In this document: piece by piece, positions 42,255 through 52,215 of the stretch
Numbering within the stretch: the first letter of the stretch is position 1
Layout of the letters: every line of letters starts with the position of its first letter
Origin: Prevotella sp.
Lineage (GTDB): Bacteria > Bacteroidota > Bacteroidia > Bacteroidales > Bacteroidaceae
Direction: 5' to 3'
Assembly: GCA_017449675.1 (NCBI GenBank)
Contig: JAFTFG010000006.1
Span: forward strand, 284,796-348,795
DNA length: 64,000 nucleotides
Translations under genes and position numbers: made by a program
Notes under the pieces: generated by a model
Told to the model about the DNA's origin: nothing
Databases searched by the model: none
What the model saw: the letters and a program-made list of their open reading frames with translations, nothing else

Positions 42255-43874
42255 ATGAAGAAACTGTTATACATACTGGTAATCATCATGACTGTGACGG
42301 GATGTGTCACAGATGCCAAGCGTACCAAGATGCGAAGCGGGCTTGACAGTATCAATATGCGCAACCGTTCCGACCAGCCTTTTACTGTTGAAGACGTGAA
42401 GCCCTACGTTCAGTTCTTCGATGATCACGGGACTCCCAACGACCGTATGCTGGCTCACTATCTGCTGGGAAGAGCCTATTACGAGCACCACGAGGCACCG
42501 ATGGCATTGCAATGCTATCAGCAGGCCATTGAGCATGCAGATACCACCGCCACCGACTGTGACTACGCCCAGTTGAGCAGGGTGTATGGACAGATGGCAG
42601 ATATTTATTATCAGCAGAATCTACCTCATCATAAGGATATAAGAGGAAAAGCAGTCTTTTATAGCCAAAAATCAGGTGACACCTTAAGTGCCCTATTTCA
42701 TTATGAGCAGGAAGCAAATGACTATGAGAGGAATGGGAATACAGATTCTGCACTCTTAGTAATAGACAGTCTGATTAATTGGTATGATTCACATGGATAT
42801 CAGCAAGATGCTGCCATATCAAGTGGCAGAGGCTTTACAATCTTAGTCAACCAAGGGAATTATTCCATGGCCAGAAAGTATATGCAACTATACGAACAAG
42901 GCTCAGGCTTCTTCGACAAAAATGGTACCATATTACCTGGTCGGGAGATATTCTATTATTTCAAATCCCTTCTGCTAATCAACGAAAACAAACTGGATTC
43001 TGCTGAGTATTGGTTGAGAAAAGAACTGCTTGATGGCAACGACTTTAATAATAAGAATGCAGCATCCAAGGGATTGGCATTCCTTTACGAAAAGAGACAA
43101 ATGCCGGACTCTGCCATGAAATATGCACTTTACAGTTATGCCATGAATGATTCTGTCTATTCCCAAATGACAACCAATACTGTGGAACAGATACATGGTA
43201 TGTATAATTATACCCGCCATCAGAATGAGGCAATGAAGCGAACCAAGGAGGCTACGCATGAACGGATGATGAAAGAAACCATTTTTCTTGTCCTGTGTCT
43301 TTTTGTTATATTTTCATACATGGCTATTAGACGACTGGTCAAAAAGAGAAAAACAGAATTTCTGAAATACAAGGAGGGAGTAGCAATGATAGCCCGACAA
43401 CAGGCCGAAGTTACGCTGCTTCGACAGCATGAACAAGATTACAATCAGTTAATAGCCGAGAAAGAACAACAGATAGAAGCACAAAAAAAAGATATAGCAC
43501 AGTATAGGAAAACAAAGATTGGAGATGATACAGAAAAACGTTTACAAGAGTCTAAGGAATACCATGATTTAATGAAACTTGCTGTTAAGGGACAAGTACC
43601 TACAAATAAAGAGTGGCAGATGATAGACATGTTAATCATAGATCATTTTCCAGAGTTCAATGACTTTATGATGTCCAAACGTTATCTGATGAACATGAAA
43701 GAATATCAAACATGTATCCTATTCCGTCTTCATCTAAAGCCTCAAGACATCAGTCACATGCTTTCTGTATCACCAGCATACATATCGAAAATATGTTCAG
43801 AGATGATGAAAAAAATCTATCAAGAGCAGGGTAATGCCAAGCAATTGATAGAGAAACTAAATGAAATATCATAG
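42255..43874 (+). CDS. Membrane-anchored TPR protein with C-terminal HTH (putative transcriptional regulator)
   Basis: A 539-residue protein. The start is placed at 42255 just after a promoter; it begins with a lipobox-like MKKLLYILVIIMTVTGC. Residues about 60-330 carry TPR-like repeats (AHYLLGRAYYEHHEAPMALQCY, GKAVFYSQKSGDTLSALFHY). One transmembrane helix spans about 344-364 (ETIFLVLCLFVIFSYMAI). A coiled coil follows (about 370-440), then a helical C-terminal region with a helix-turn-helix-like LKPQDISHMLSVSPAYISKICSEM at about 500-522. This layout is common in Bacteroidota regulators of unknown target. It lies upstream of the collapsed Rhs toxin locus and might regulate it. The DNA-binding role is inferred. 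Confidence 0.7.
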   Translation: MKKLLYILVIIMTVTGCVTDAKRTKMRSGLDSINMRNRSDQPFTVEDVKPYVQFFDDHGTPNDRMLAHYLLGRAYYEHHEAPMALQCYQQAIEHADTTATDCDYAQLSRVYGQMADIYYQQNLPHHKDIRGKAVFYSQKSGDTLSALFHYEQEANDYERNGNTDSALLVIDSLINWYDSHGYQQDAAISSGRGFTILVNQGNYSMARKYMQLYEQGSGFFDKNGTILPGREIFYYFKSLLLINENKLDSAEYWLRKELLDGNDFNNKNAASKGLAFLYEKRQMPDSAMKYALYSYAMNDSVYSQMTTNTVEQIHGMYNYTRHQNEAMKRTKEATHERMMKETIFLVLCLFVIFSYMAIRRLVKKRKTEFLKYKEGVAMIARQQAEVTLLRQHEQDYNQLIAEKEQQIEAQKKDIAQYRKTKIGDDTEKRLQESKEYHDLMKLAVKGQVPTNKEWQMIDMLIIDHFPEFNDFMMSKRYLMNMKEYQTCILFRLHLKPQDISHMLSVSPAYISKICSEMMKKIYQEQGNAKQLIEKLNEIS

Positions 43875-43987
43875 GTTGAAGTATGCTTTATTCTTCATAT
43901 CATGTTAATTATCAGGACATTACATTAGGTTAATTTTTGGTTAATTTTTAGCGTAGATTATTTGCTGTAAAATCTATTCATTTCATA

Positions 43988-43995
43988 TAACTTTG
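43988..43995 (+). promoter_or_regulatory. -7 promoter box for the Rhs remnant
   Basis: TAACTTTG lies 27 nt before the start at 44023. Upstream, GGTTAATTTTT occurs twice in tandem (43928-43938 and 43939-43949), and a TTTG lies at 43961-43964, slightly further than the usual -33 distance. Confidence 0.6.
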
Positions 43996-44022
43996 CATCA
44001 AAAACCCCAAACAAAGTTTATT

Positions 44023-45700
44023 ATGAAGAGATTTTATTTATTTTTAGTGAGTAGTTTGATGACATGTAGTTATTGTCTGGCGGGAGGCCCCATCGACCTG
44101 GATGTTGGTATTATTGATCCTTCTCCAATTGGGCATCAAACCCCCAAAGCCCCAGTCCGACCTCCTGTGGTATACATCGAGGACTACACCCTTCTTTTTG
44201 GAAGCAATCATCCTGAATATGTTCTTAATATCAAGGATGAGGATGATGATGCCTATTTTCTTGACGGCAAACGCCTGATCCTTTCTTCCGGGACGGAAGG
44301 AGCCGACGGGGCCGTCTATGCACCGGAAGGCAATGCGCTGACACTGATCACCATGCACAACAGTGGTGGAACTATCTGGTTCGAGGCCAATACGACAGAC
44401 GGTATGCGCTATGAATACGGCCGTACCTCTGCTGAACGACAGGAATTCACCCTTGGTGGAATGACAGTCTCCAACGCATGGTACTTAAGTAAGACGGAGA
44501 ATCCCGTCGGCATGACTGGGGAGCGTCACCAAACTCGTTGACCTGGACGGGAACGTGGACTTCGAGGCCTCCTATGACGCTTGGGGAAGGCAGACCCTCG
44601 CACAAGGCAACATCATCGGGTTCCATAGGGGGTATACGGGGCATGAGATGCTGCCGGAGTTCCATTTAATAAATATGAACGGGCGCGTGTACGACCCAGT
44701 GCTGGGCCGTTTCCTCTCACCAGACAACTACGTGCAGATGCCCGACTTCTCCCAGAGTTTCAACCGCTACAGTTATTGCCTTAACAATCCGCTGAAGTAT
44801 AAGGATCCTGACGGGGAGGCTTGGTGGATTATCCCGATGATTATAGGAGGAGCCTACCTAGGTGGAGTTGCCATGAATAAAGGCGAATTGAATCCCCTAA
44901 ATTGGGATTACAGCAATCCGTTTACCTATATAGGAATCGGAGTCGGGGCTATTGCCGGCGGTATTTCCGGCTCTGTCATTGCCGGCTCTACGGCATGGGG
45001 AATTACCTTCGGTGTTGAGAGTGCCTATATTGCCGGCGGTTTAACAATTGCTGCAACGGCTAATACAGGATTATCTTATGGTTTCCACTGGACAACAGCC
45101 GGAGGTGGAGGAGGCAGCATATCCAATGTGGGATCTCCAGATAGGAACGTTGATGCATCTATAGCCAAGGTACGTAAAGAAGAAAGTAACTATAGGCAAA
45201 TGATTAGCGATTATAATAATATGATAGGGGATGTGTCTAGGGGCATAAATAACTATGGGAAAGGCTACATCATGAATATCGCTTCCTCTGTTAATAAATA
45301 TTCTTCCAGGTTAGGTTATTTATGGGATTATGGAGGTATTATTTCTGATGTTGTTAATACAACATCTATAAGTAAAGAAAGTCAACGAGATATCTTCACA
45401 ATAACAGGAGGTAATATTGGAGCAAATATAATGGGGACTTCTTTAGGTATTTTTGCTGCAGGCTTAGCATCAGAGACAGGTCCAATAGGAGTGGCATATT
45501 TTGGAGCATTGGGAGTCTCTTCAGGAAGAGTCCTTGGTCGAGAAATGGGTAGTTATATCGGTGGATACCTCTTTGATAATATTTATACGCCATACATATA
45601 TACTCCGATGAATAGGATTAGGATGATAAATATCCAATTAAGGAATGAAATTGAGTATAACAAACAATTTATTCCAGATTATTGGAATTATCCATATTAA
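44023..45700 (+). pseudogene. Collapsed Rhs/YD-repeat polymorphic toxin gene with toxin tail
   Basis: The ATG at 44023 begins a signal peptide (MKRFYLFLVSSLMTC) and a short N-terminal part. From about 44265 it reads like the early part of Rhs proteins (GKRLILSSGTEG, ANTTDGMRYEYGR, AWYLSKTENPVG). Near 44512-44520 the frame shifts, ending at 44541. In another frame the Rhs core end follows directly (VTKLVDLDGN, YDAWGRQ, RGYTGHEMLPEF, NGRVYDPVLGRFLSPDNYVQ, FNRYSYCLNNPLKYKDPDG). This means the long YD-repeat middle was deleted. After the PDGEAWW junction comes a Gly-rich hydrophobic segment and a low-GC tail to 45700 with no toxin motif that I recognise. The C-terminal open frame from 44555 has only a GTG and no visible ribosome binding site. 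The first 80 residues look like a separate DUF3244-type secreted protein, so the 5' end may be chimeric. Confidence 0.78.
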
Positions 45701-45713
45701 TTTCGTAATTTTG
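45682..45713 (+). promoter_or_regulatory. Own promoter of the putative immunity gene
   Basis: TTGG (45682-45685) and TAATTTTG (45706-45713) are 20 nt apart, at the very end of the toxin frame. The start codon at 45718 follows within 5 bases of the -7 box, so the leader would be almost absent. Confidence 0.5.
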
Positions 45714-45717
45714 CAAC

Positions 45718-46116
45718 ATGAAAAAATTTATGAATCATATTCTATTCGGCTATCACCTTCTAGTAGGTCGTTTTGATATTTTTAAACCTGATGTACCTTC
45801 TTTAATTGCTCAAAATTTGTTAAACCTTATATTGATGATTTATACAGCTGCTTTCACTATACTCCTGATGACATTATTAGGATTAAGGAATGTATTGGAG
45901 AATAGGTGGCTATTTTTAATTATTATTTTTGTTTTTACTACTATAGAAGACTATTGTTTTTTTGAAAAAAACAAAAATGCTAATAAGTGTTTTCGAGAAA
46001 TTATGATTTCAAAAAATAAGTCAGATGTCAAATGGGAAATCTCGGCTGTTGTTTTTTCTATTGGTGCTATTGTGTGTTTATATATAGCATTGAAAATATT
46101 ATGGGCAACAAATTGA
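45718..46116 (+). CDS. Small membrane protein, putative immunity protein of the Rhs toxin
   Basis: A 132-residue protein of low-GC composition like the toxin tail. It has three hydrophobic segments (residues about 30-56, 62-78 and 108-128) and a basic, Asn/Lys-rich loop between the last two (FFEKNKNANKCFREIMISKNKSD). It starts 17 bases after the toxin stop. In polymorphic toxin systems the gene right after the toxin tail usually encodes its immunity protein; a membrane immunity protein would suit a pore-forming or membrane toxin. I recognise no family, so the role is inferred from position alone. Confidence 0.55.
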   Translation: MKKFMNHILFGYHLLVGRFDIFKPDVPSLIAQNLLNLILMIYTAAFTILLMTLLGLRNVLENRWLFLIIIFVFTTIEDYCFFEKNKNANKCFREIMISKNKSDVKWEISAVVFSIGAIVCLYIALKILWATN

Positions 46117-46154
46117 GGGGATTTTTTGCTATTTATTTATAGACGTAATTATAT

Positions 46155-46838
46155 ATGTATACAAAGAAAATACGAATCATCTATACTCTGGCATTACTGC
46201 TGATAGCCATTAACGCCAATGGCCAACGCCGATACTGCGACACCTACGAGGACTTTCTGGAAGGACGATGGATGGAATTGGATACCATCCACGTCACCTG
46301 TCATCGCAAGAATCTTGAGGTATGGGAAGGTGGTAACATCTATACGATGACCACAGGAAATAAAGACACGGATAAAATCCTGAAGAAAAAAGCCTTTGCG
46401 GTGATGCTGGCAGATACGCTGTATGTGAACTGCCGCAATCTGCGATATGAGAAACAAGGCTTTGGCAACGGCTATGCGAAAGGCAGGCGGATTGGTGAAC
46501 GCAGCATACTGATTGTCAACAAAATCATAGGTCAAGATGCCAATGTCAACCAGTTCATGTCTGGCTTCATGTTCGGTCTCATCGGCAGTGCCATCACTGC
46601 CAGCCAACAGATGAAGCAGCAGGTATGTTATATCATCTCCAGTGGTGCAGACAATCAGGGAGAAATCCCCATTCGTCTTATCAGCGATGACTTGATGGAT
46701 CTCATGATTGTAAGACATGATGACCTGCGCAAAGAATTCTTTGAAGAAAAGAAAGCCTCGAAGCGTATCTTAGCCAAGCGTGTGATTCCCCTTCTTGAGA
46801 AGGCCGGCCTCTTTGAACAATATAAGAAAACAGAATGA
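46155..46838 (+). CDS. Small secreted protein, DUF6563-like
   Basis: A 227-residue protein with signal peptide (IRIIYTLALLLIAINANGQ). The pattern of a Tyr-rich start (YCDTYEDFLEGRWMELDTIHV), KKAFAVMLADTLYVNCRNLRY and a hydrophobic glycine segment (FMSGFMFGLIGSAITASQQ) resembles the Bacteroidota family I recall as DUF6563. A charged helical tail follows. Function unknown. GC content is back to normal here, so it probably does not belong to the toxin island. Confidence 0.6.
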   Translation: MYTKKIRIIYTLALLLIAINANGQRRYCDTYEDFLEGRWMELDTIHVTCHRKNLEVWEGGNIYTMTTGNKDTDKILKKKAFAVMLADTLYVNCRNLRYEKQGFGNGYAKGRRIGERSILIVNKIIGQDANVNQFMSGFMFGLIGSAITASQQMKQQVCYIISSGADNQGEIPIRLISDDLMDLMIVRHDDLRKEFFEEKKASKRILAKRVIPLLEKAGLFEQYKKTE

Positions 46839-46886
46839 CATAGGGGCAGATTCTGTCCCTTCTCATCTCACTGGGGCACTTCATAT

Positions 46887-46919
46887 ATCGCATCTATCCT
46901 TCGTGATAGGTGCGATTTT
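46887..46919 (+). terminator. Rho-independent terminator
   Basis: A 12-bp stem with one G-T pair (ATCGCATCTATC 46887-46898, GATAGGTGCGAT 46905-46916), a 6-nt loop and a TTTT run at 46916-46919. Confidence 0.85.
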
Positions 46920-46945
46920 CTGTTATCTTAAATGATGTGAAAGTC

Positions 46946-46976
46946 TTTGCCATATAGATTTTTTGTTGTACCTTCG
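46946..46976 (+). promoter_or_regulatory. Promoter of radC
   Basis: TTTG (46946-46949) and TACCTTCG (46969-46976, one mismatch to TAnnTTTG) are 19 nt apart, 40 nt before the start codon. Confidence 0.55.
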
Positions 46977-47016
46977 CAGACGAGAATAGGAACATCAACT
47001 ATTCGACTATCATTGT

Positions 47017-47703
47017 ATGGAAAAGTTAAACATCAATCAATGGGCAGAGGAAGACCGTCCTCGCGAGAAACTGATGAGGTTAGGGGCTGAGGTCCTGAGT
47101 AATGCAGAACTGCTGGCTATCCTGATCGGGTCTGGTTCACCGAGAGAGAGTGCCGTCGACCTGATGAAGCACGTGCTGAATGACTGCCACAACAACCTGA
47201 ACACCCTGGGAAAGAACAGTATTGACGGACTCTGCCGATACAACGGTATCGGAGAAGCCAAGGCCATCACCATCCTCGCTGCCTGTGAACTAGGGAAGCG
47301 TCGACAGATGGAGGCACCGGAGGAACGTCCTGACCTCGGTACTGCAACCCGTATCTACAACCACATGCACCCGGTGATGCAAGACTTGGACGTTGAGGAG
47401 TTCTGGATCCTGCTCATGAACCAGAACTACCGGCTCATCAAGAAGATGCGTGTCTCACATGGAGGTCTCACCGAGGTGGCAGTGGATATCCGTATCATCA
47501 TGCGTGAGGCTGTTCTTGCCAATGCCACCATTCTCGCCGTCTGCCACAACCATCCCTCAGGCAGTCTGCAACCCAGTCCTCAAGATCATCATCTGACCCA
47601 CAATATCAAAAAGGCCTGTGAGATCATGCGCATCCATTTCCTCGACCATGTGATTATCACTGACGGTCATTACTATAGTTATCATGAGGCAGGTCTTCTC
47701 TAG
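47017..47703 (+). CDS. radC: RadC-family JAB-domain protein
   Basis: A 228-residue protein with an N-terminal UPF0758/HhH-like helical region (about 1-95, RPREKLMRLGAEVLSNAELLA, RYNGIGEAKA) and a JAB1/MPN-type metalloprotease-like domain with the JAMM motif H177-N-H179-P-S-G and D190 (SPQD). The biological role of RadC is unsettled despite the old DNA-repair label; it is often linked with genome plasticity. Complete and of normal length; monocistronic, followed by the P-type ATPase operator region. Confidence 0.95.
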   Translation: MEKLNINQWAEEDRPREKLMRLGAEVLSNAELLAILIGSGSPRESAVDLMKHVLNDCHNNLNTLGKNSIDGLCRYNGIGEAKAITILAACELGKRRQMEAPEERPDLGTATRIYNHMHPVMQDLDVEEFWILLMNQNYRLIKKMRVSHGGLTEVAVDIRIIMREAVLANATILAVCHNHPSGSLQPSPQDHHLTHNIKKACEIMRIHFLDHVIITDGHYYSYHEAGLL

Positions 47704-47707
47704 GTTC

Positions 47708-47781
47708 TTGCAACCCAGTTGCAGAAATAAAGAGGTTTTCGGCTTTTGCAACCAGGTTGCGAAAGAGTTTCCATACCTTTG
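47708..47781 (+). promoter_or_regulatory. Two dyad operators and promoter of the metal ATPase gene
   Basis: Two related dyads, TGCAAC-CCA-GTTGCA (47709-47723) and GCAACC-A-GGTTGC (47748-47760), are about 38 bp apart. They share the half-site TTGCAACC. They are followed by the -7 box TACCTTTG (47774-47781). The second dyad overlaps the -33 area, as expected for a repressor site. A metal-responsive repressor is plausible but none is encoded here. Confidence 0.55.
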
Positions 47782-47809
47782 CAGTCAGAAACCATTAAAC
47801 GTAAAAGAT

Positions 47810-49831
47810 ATGTCACACGAACATCATCATGAGTGCTGCGAGCACGAGCATCACCACCATGAGCATCATCATGATGGATTGGTAAAACAGTTGTCGCTAA
47901 TCATTGTCGATATCAATTTTTTAATACTGGCAGTAATTATAGAGAAGAAGTTCTCACTCTCCACTTGGCAACTACTGCTTGTCTACCTTGTCCCCTATCT
48001 ACTCATCGGGTATAACACATTGAAAGAGGCTGTGGAAGGGATTGTACATGGTGACCCTTTCGACGAACATTTCCTGATGTCCGTAGCCACAATAGGTGCC
48101 CTCTGCATCGGATTCCTGCCTAGGGCTGAGCACCAGTTCCCAGAGGCAGTCTTCGTCATGCTGTTTTTCCAAATCGGAGAACTCTTCGAGGGCTATGCCG
48201 AGGGAAAGAGCCGAGAAAGCATTTCCCACCTCATGGATATCCGACCCGATGTGGCATATGTGGAGGCTGTTAGCAGTTCGCCATTAGCAGTTGGCAAAGA
48301 GCAAAATACCAAAAGCCAAACACTAATCGCTAAAAGTCCGGAGGACGTAGAGGTAGGTTCCGTCATTATCATCCGTCCTGGTGAGAAGGTACCATTAGAC
48401 GGTGTGGTGACCGAAGGGGCATCCTCGCTAAACACCATTGCCCTGACTGGTGAGAGTCTGCCCCGTGAGGTGACGGTGGGCGATGAGGTCATCTCAGGTT
48501 GCGTCAACTTGTCGGGAGTCTTACGCGTACGTACCACTAAGAATAGTAGTGAGAGTACCGTATCTAAGATCATCGAACTGGTAGAGCATGCTAGTGAGCA
48601 TAAGTCACAGAGTGAGGCGTTTATCACGAAGTTCGCTCGCATCTATACCCCTATCGTCGTCTTCCTGGCCCTTGCCATAGCCATCCTCCCACCTATGATT
48701 ATTAGTCTTTGGCCATTGGCATTTGGATCAGAGTTAACTACTAACAGCCAACCGCTAACAGCCACATGGATATACCGTGCCCTTATGTTCCTGGTGGTAT
48801 CCTGTCCCTGTGCCTTGGTCATCAGTGTACCGCTGACCTTCTTCGGTGGTATCGGTGGTGCCTCACGTAAGGGTATCCTCATCAAGGGAGCCAACTATTT
48901 AGATATACTTGCCAAGGTCGATACCATGGTATTCGATAAGACCGGTACATTAACCCATGGACAGTTTGCTGTAGAAGCCGTACATCCCAACACCTATAAT
49001 GAGCACCAACTGCTGCATCTGGCCGCCCACGTGGAACACTACTCCACCCACCCCATCGGGGCCGCCCTGCGTGATGCCTTCCCGGAAGAGGCCACAGACG
49101 GTTGTCGACTGACTGATATCGAGGAAATTGCCGGACAGGGTATCCGGGCCAAGGTGGAAGACCACCTCGTATGCGTGGGTAATACCAAGATGATGGATGC
49201 CATAGGAGTCCAATGGCATGACTGTCATCACATCGGCACCATCATCCATGTAGCCATCGATGGCATCTATGCTGGTCATATCGTCATCAACGACAAAGTG
49301 AAGGAAGACAGTAAGGAGGCCATCCGCGACCTGAAAGCATTAGGAGTTCGGAAGACCGTCATGCTGACGGGTGACCGACAGGAAGTAGGAGCCCATGTCG
49401 CCACCCTGTTGGGAGTGGATGAATACCATGCAGAACTCATGCCGACCGACAAGGTTGCCTATATGGAGCAATATACCAGCCAACAGTCAACAGTCGCCTT
49501 CATCGGTGACGGCATCAACGACGCACCGGTCTTAGCCCGTGCTGATGTGGGTATCGCAATGGGGGGACTGGGCAGTGATGCCGCCATCGAGGCTGCCAAC
49601 GTGGTATTGATGGACGACCGTCCCTCAAAGATCGCCACCGCCATTCGTATCGCCCGCCGTACACTGGCTATCGCCCGCCAGAACGTCATCTTCGCCATTG
49701 GTGTCAAAATAGCGGTACTGCTACTCGCTGCCATAGGTCTTGCCACGATGTGGATGGCCGTCTTCGCTGATGTAGGTGTCACCGTACTGGCAGTGCTGAA
49801 TGCCATGCGAGCGTTGAAAAATGCAAATTAA
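47810..49831 (+). CDS. Heavy-metal-exporting P1B-type ATPase (Zn/Cd/Pb type) with His-rich N-terminus
   Basis: A 673-residue protein. The start is placed at 47810, after the promoter box (the frame is open upstream into radC). The N-terminus is a His-rich sequence ([20 protein letters not shown]) instead of a classical CXXC heavy-metal-associated domain. P1B motifs follow: [12 protein letters not shown]332-P-C334 in the membrane, phosphorylated D376 in DKTGTLTHG, and [12 protein letters not shown] with [13 protein letters not shown] with this layout fits Zn/Cd/Pb export (ZntA/CadA-like); the ion is not certain. Two stretches at about residues 154-177 and 300-320 are unusual simple-sequence insertions (48270-48338 and 48712-48765). 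Confidence 0.92.
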   Translation: MSHEHHHECCEHEHHHHEHHHDGLVKQLSLIIVDINFLILAVIIEKKFSLSTWQLLLVYLVPYLLIGYNTLKEAVEGIVHGDPFDEHFLMSVATIGALCIGFLPRAEHQFPEAVFVMLFFQIGELFEGYAEGKSRESISHLMDIRPDVAYVEAVSSSPLAVGKEQNTKSQTLIAKSPEDVEVGSVIIIRPGEKVPLDGVVTEGASSLNTIALTGESLPREVTVGDEVISGCVNLSGVLRVRTTKNSSESTVSKIIELVEHASEHKSQSEAFITKFARIYTPIVVFLALAIAILPPMIISLWPLAFGSELTTNSQPLTATWIYRALMFLVVSCPCALVISVPLTFFGGIGGASRKGILIKGANYLDILAKVDTMVFDKTGTLTHGQFAVEAVHPNTYNEHQLLHLAAHVEHYSTHPIGAALRDAFPEEATDGCRLTDIEEIAGQGIRAKVEDHLVCVGNTKMMDAIGVQWHDCHHIGTIIHVAIDGIYAGHIVINDKVKEDSKEAIRDLKALGVRKTVMLTGDRQEVGAHVATLLGVDEYHAELMPTDKVAYMEQYTSQQSTVAFIGDGINDAPVLARADVGIAMGGLGSDAAIEAANVVLMDDRPSKIATAIRIARRTLAIARQNVIFAIGVKIAVLLLAAIGLATMWMAVFADVGVTVLAVLNAMRALKNAN

Positions 49832-49863
49832 TTTGGTTATTCTCTCGTTATTTTGTATCTTTG
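49832..49863 (+). promoter_or_regulatory. Promoter of the GH3 beta-glucosidase operon
   Basis: TTTGG (49832-49836) and TATCTTTG (49856-49863) are exactly 19 nt apart, 23 nt before the start codon at 49887. No TGTTAC half-sites are present. Confidence 0.75.
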
Positions 49864-49886
49864 CCATTCAATCAATACTAACGACA

Positions 49887-52205
49887 ATGAGAAGACTATT
49901 ATTGGCTATTGCCTGTTGCTCTGTGATGGGAGCCATGGCTCAGACCGTGAGACCCGCCATTCCACGTGACGCACAACTGGAAGCAAAAGTAGAGAAGACC
50001 CTCAAGAAGATGACGCTCGATGAGAAGATCGGACAGATGCTCGAACTGAATCTCGACATCATGGGGCGCTACGACGCTACAGGTAAGTGGCAACTCAACG
50101 AGACGATGCTCGACACCTGTATCTCCAAGTGGAAGGTGGGCTCCATCCTCAATGCACCAGGCACTCGTGCCGCTACCGTCGACCAATGGCAGGAATGGAT
50201 CCAACTGATCCAGAAAAAGTCGATGAACTACATCGGTATCCCTGATATCTATGGTCTCGACCATAACCACGGCGTCACCTACACACAGGGTGGCACGCTC
50301 TTCCCTCAGCCCATCAACCTAGGAGCCTCGTTCAATACCGAACTGGCACGCACAGGTGCAGAGATTACTGCCTACGAGAGCCGTGCAGCCAACTGCCCCT
50401 GGGTGTATAACCCCGTAGTCGACTTGGGGCGCGATCCCCGTTGGCCCCGTATCTGGGAGAGTTTCGGCGAGGATGCCATCGTGAACTCGAAGATGGTGGT
50501 GGCTGAGATCAAGGGGTATCAAGGCGATGACAATAATCATATCGACCGTTTCCACGTAGGTACCAGCACGAAACACTACTTCGCCTATGGTGCCCCCTGG
50601 ACGGGTAAGGACCGTACGCCAGCCTATCTACCGATTCAGATTCTGCGCGAGAAATATTTCGAGCCTTTCAAGCAGGCTGCCCTCGCAGGCACCCTGACGA
50701 TGATGGTCAACTCCGCTTCTATCAACGGTGTTCCTGTTCATGCCAGTTATGAGTATCTGACGAAGTGGCTCAAGGAGGATCTGCAGTGGGACGGATTCCT
50801 GGTTACTGACTGGGCCGACATCAACAACCTCTTCACCCGTGAGCACGTCGCCAAAGACAAGAAGGACGCTATCCGCATTGCCATCAATGCCGGTATCGAC
50901 ATGTCGATGGACCCCTATAGCGTCGACTTCTGCGTGCTGCTCAAAGAACTTGTCGAGGAAGGCAAGGTGCCTATGAGTCGTATTGACGATGCCGTGCGCC
51001 GTATCCTACGTGCCAAATACCGCTTAGGTCTTTTCGATGAGCCGAACACAGGTGGTAAGGGCTATGAGAAATTCGGCTCCGAAGAGTTTGCCCAGAAGGC
51101 CCTCCTGGCTGCTGAAGAGAGTGAGGTTCTGTTGAAGAACGACGGCATTCTGCCACTCGCCAAGGGTAAGAAAATCCTCCTCACTGGCCCCAATGCCAAC
51201 CAGATGCGCTGTCTGCACGGGGGCTGGAGTTACACCTGGCAGGGCTCTAAGGCCGAAGACCTTGCAGAGAAATACAATACCATCTACGAGGCCCTCTGTC
51301 ATAAATATGGTAAAGAGAACATCATCCTCGAACAGGGTGTGACCTACCAAGAGAACGGACAGTATTTCGAGGAGAACGAGCCGCAGATCCAGAAGGCCGT
51401 CGATGCCGCCGCTCAAGCCGAAGTCATCATCGCAGCCATTGGCGAGAACAGTTATACGGAGACTCCGGGGAACCTGAATAACCTCTGGCTCTCTGAGAAC
51501 CAGCGCAACCTCGTGAAGGAACTCGCTAAGACGGGCAAGCCCATCATCCTCGTGCTCAACGAGGGGCGTCCACGCCTGCTGGCTGATATCGAGCCATTGG
51601 CCAAGGCCGTAGTGGATATTCTCATCCCCGGCAACTATGGTGCCGATGCTCTCGCCAACCTGCTCGCCGGCGATGCTAACTTCTCTGCCAAGATGCCCTA
51701 CACCTATCCGCGTGAGATCAACTCACTGAACACCTATGACTATAAGGTCTCTGAGGAGGTCGGTACGATGGCCGGTGCCTACAATTACGACGCAAAAGTG
51801 TCGCTGCAGTGGCCCTTCGGTTATGGTCTCAGTTATACCACCTACGAATACTCGAACCTCAAGGTCGACAAAACCCGTTTTACTGCAGATGATATACTCA
51901 CCGTTACCGTCGATGTGAAGAATACAGGCAGTCGTGCCGGCAAGGAAGCCGTACTACTCTACTCCAGCGACCTCGTGGCCTCTGTTGTACCCGACAACCG
52001 CCGTCTGCGCGACTTCACGAAGATCGAGTTGCAGCCCGGTGAGATGAAGACTGTTACCTTCAATATCCCTGCCAAGCAGTTCGCTTTCGTGGGTGCTGAC
52101 GGCAAGTGGACCCTTGAAGAGGGTGACTTTATCCTAAAGGTCGGCAACCAGAAGGTTGGCATTGCCTGTACCCAAACCAAAATCTGGGATGAACCTAATA
52201 TTTAA
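49887..52205 (+). CDS. Secreted GH3 beta-glucosidase (BglX-like)
   Basis: A 772-residue protein; start placed at 49887 after the promoter ([19 protein letters not shown], signal peptide). The GH3 N-terminal barrel includes [16 protein letters not shown], the KHYFAYG block and the nucleophile D308 in FLVTDWADI. The C-terminal alpha/beta domain (about 400-630) has [12 protein letters not shown] and [15 protein letters not shown] fibronectin-III-like domain ends it (about 670-772). It cleaves terminal beta-linked glucose from oligosaccharides in the periplasm. It is complete, in contrast to the broken GH3 at 26035-28162. Next genes follow closely. Confidence 0.93.
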   Translation: MRRLLLAIACCSVMGAMAQTVRPAIPRDAQLEAKVEKTLKKMTLDEKIGQMLELNLDIMGRYDATGKWQLNETMLDTCISKWKVGSILNAPGTRAATVDQWQEWIQLIQKKSMNYIGIPDIYGLDHNHGVTYTQGGTLFPQPINLGASFNTELARTGAEITAYESRAANCPWVYNPVVDLGRDPRWPRIWESFGEDAIVNSKMVVAEIKGYQGDDNNHIDRFHVGTSTKHYFAYGAPWTGKDRTPAYLPIQILREKYFEPFKQAALAGTLTMMVNSASINGVPVHASYEYLTKWLKEDLQWDGFLVTDWADINNLFTREHVAKDKKDAIRIAINAGIDMSMDPYSVDFCVLLKELVEEGKVPMSRIDDAVRRILRAKYRLGLFDEPNTGGKGYEKFGSEEFAQKALLAAEESEVLLKNDGILPLAKGKKILLTGPNANQMRCLHGGWSYTWQGSKAEDLAEKYNTIYEALCHKYGKENIILEQGVTYQENGQYFEENEPQIQKAVDAAAQAEVIIAAIGENSYTETPGNLNNLWLSENQRNLVKELAKTGKPIILVLNEGRPRLLADIEPLAKAVVDILIPGNYGADALANLLAGDANFSAKMPYTYPREINSLNTYDYKVSEEVGTMAGAYNYDAKVSLQWPFGYGLSYTTYEYSNLKVDKTRFTADDILTVTVDVKNTGSRAGKEAVLLYSSDLVASVVPDNRRLRDFTKIELQPGEMKTVTFNIPAKQFAFVGADGKWTLEEGDFILKVGNQKVGIACTQTKIWDEPNI

Positions 52206-52215
52206 ACAGACTGAC

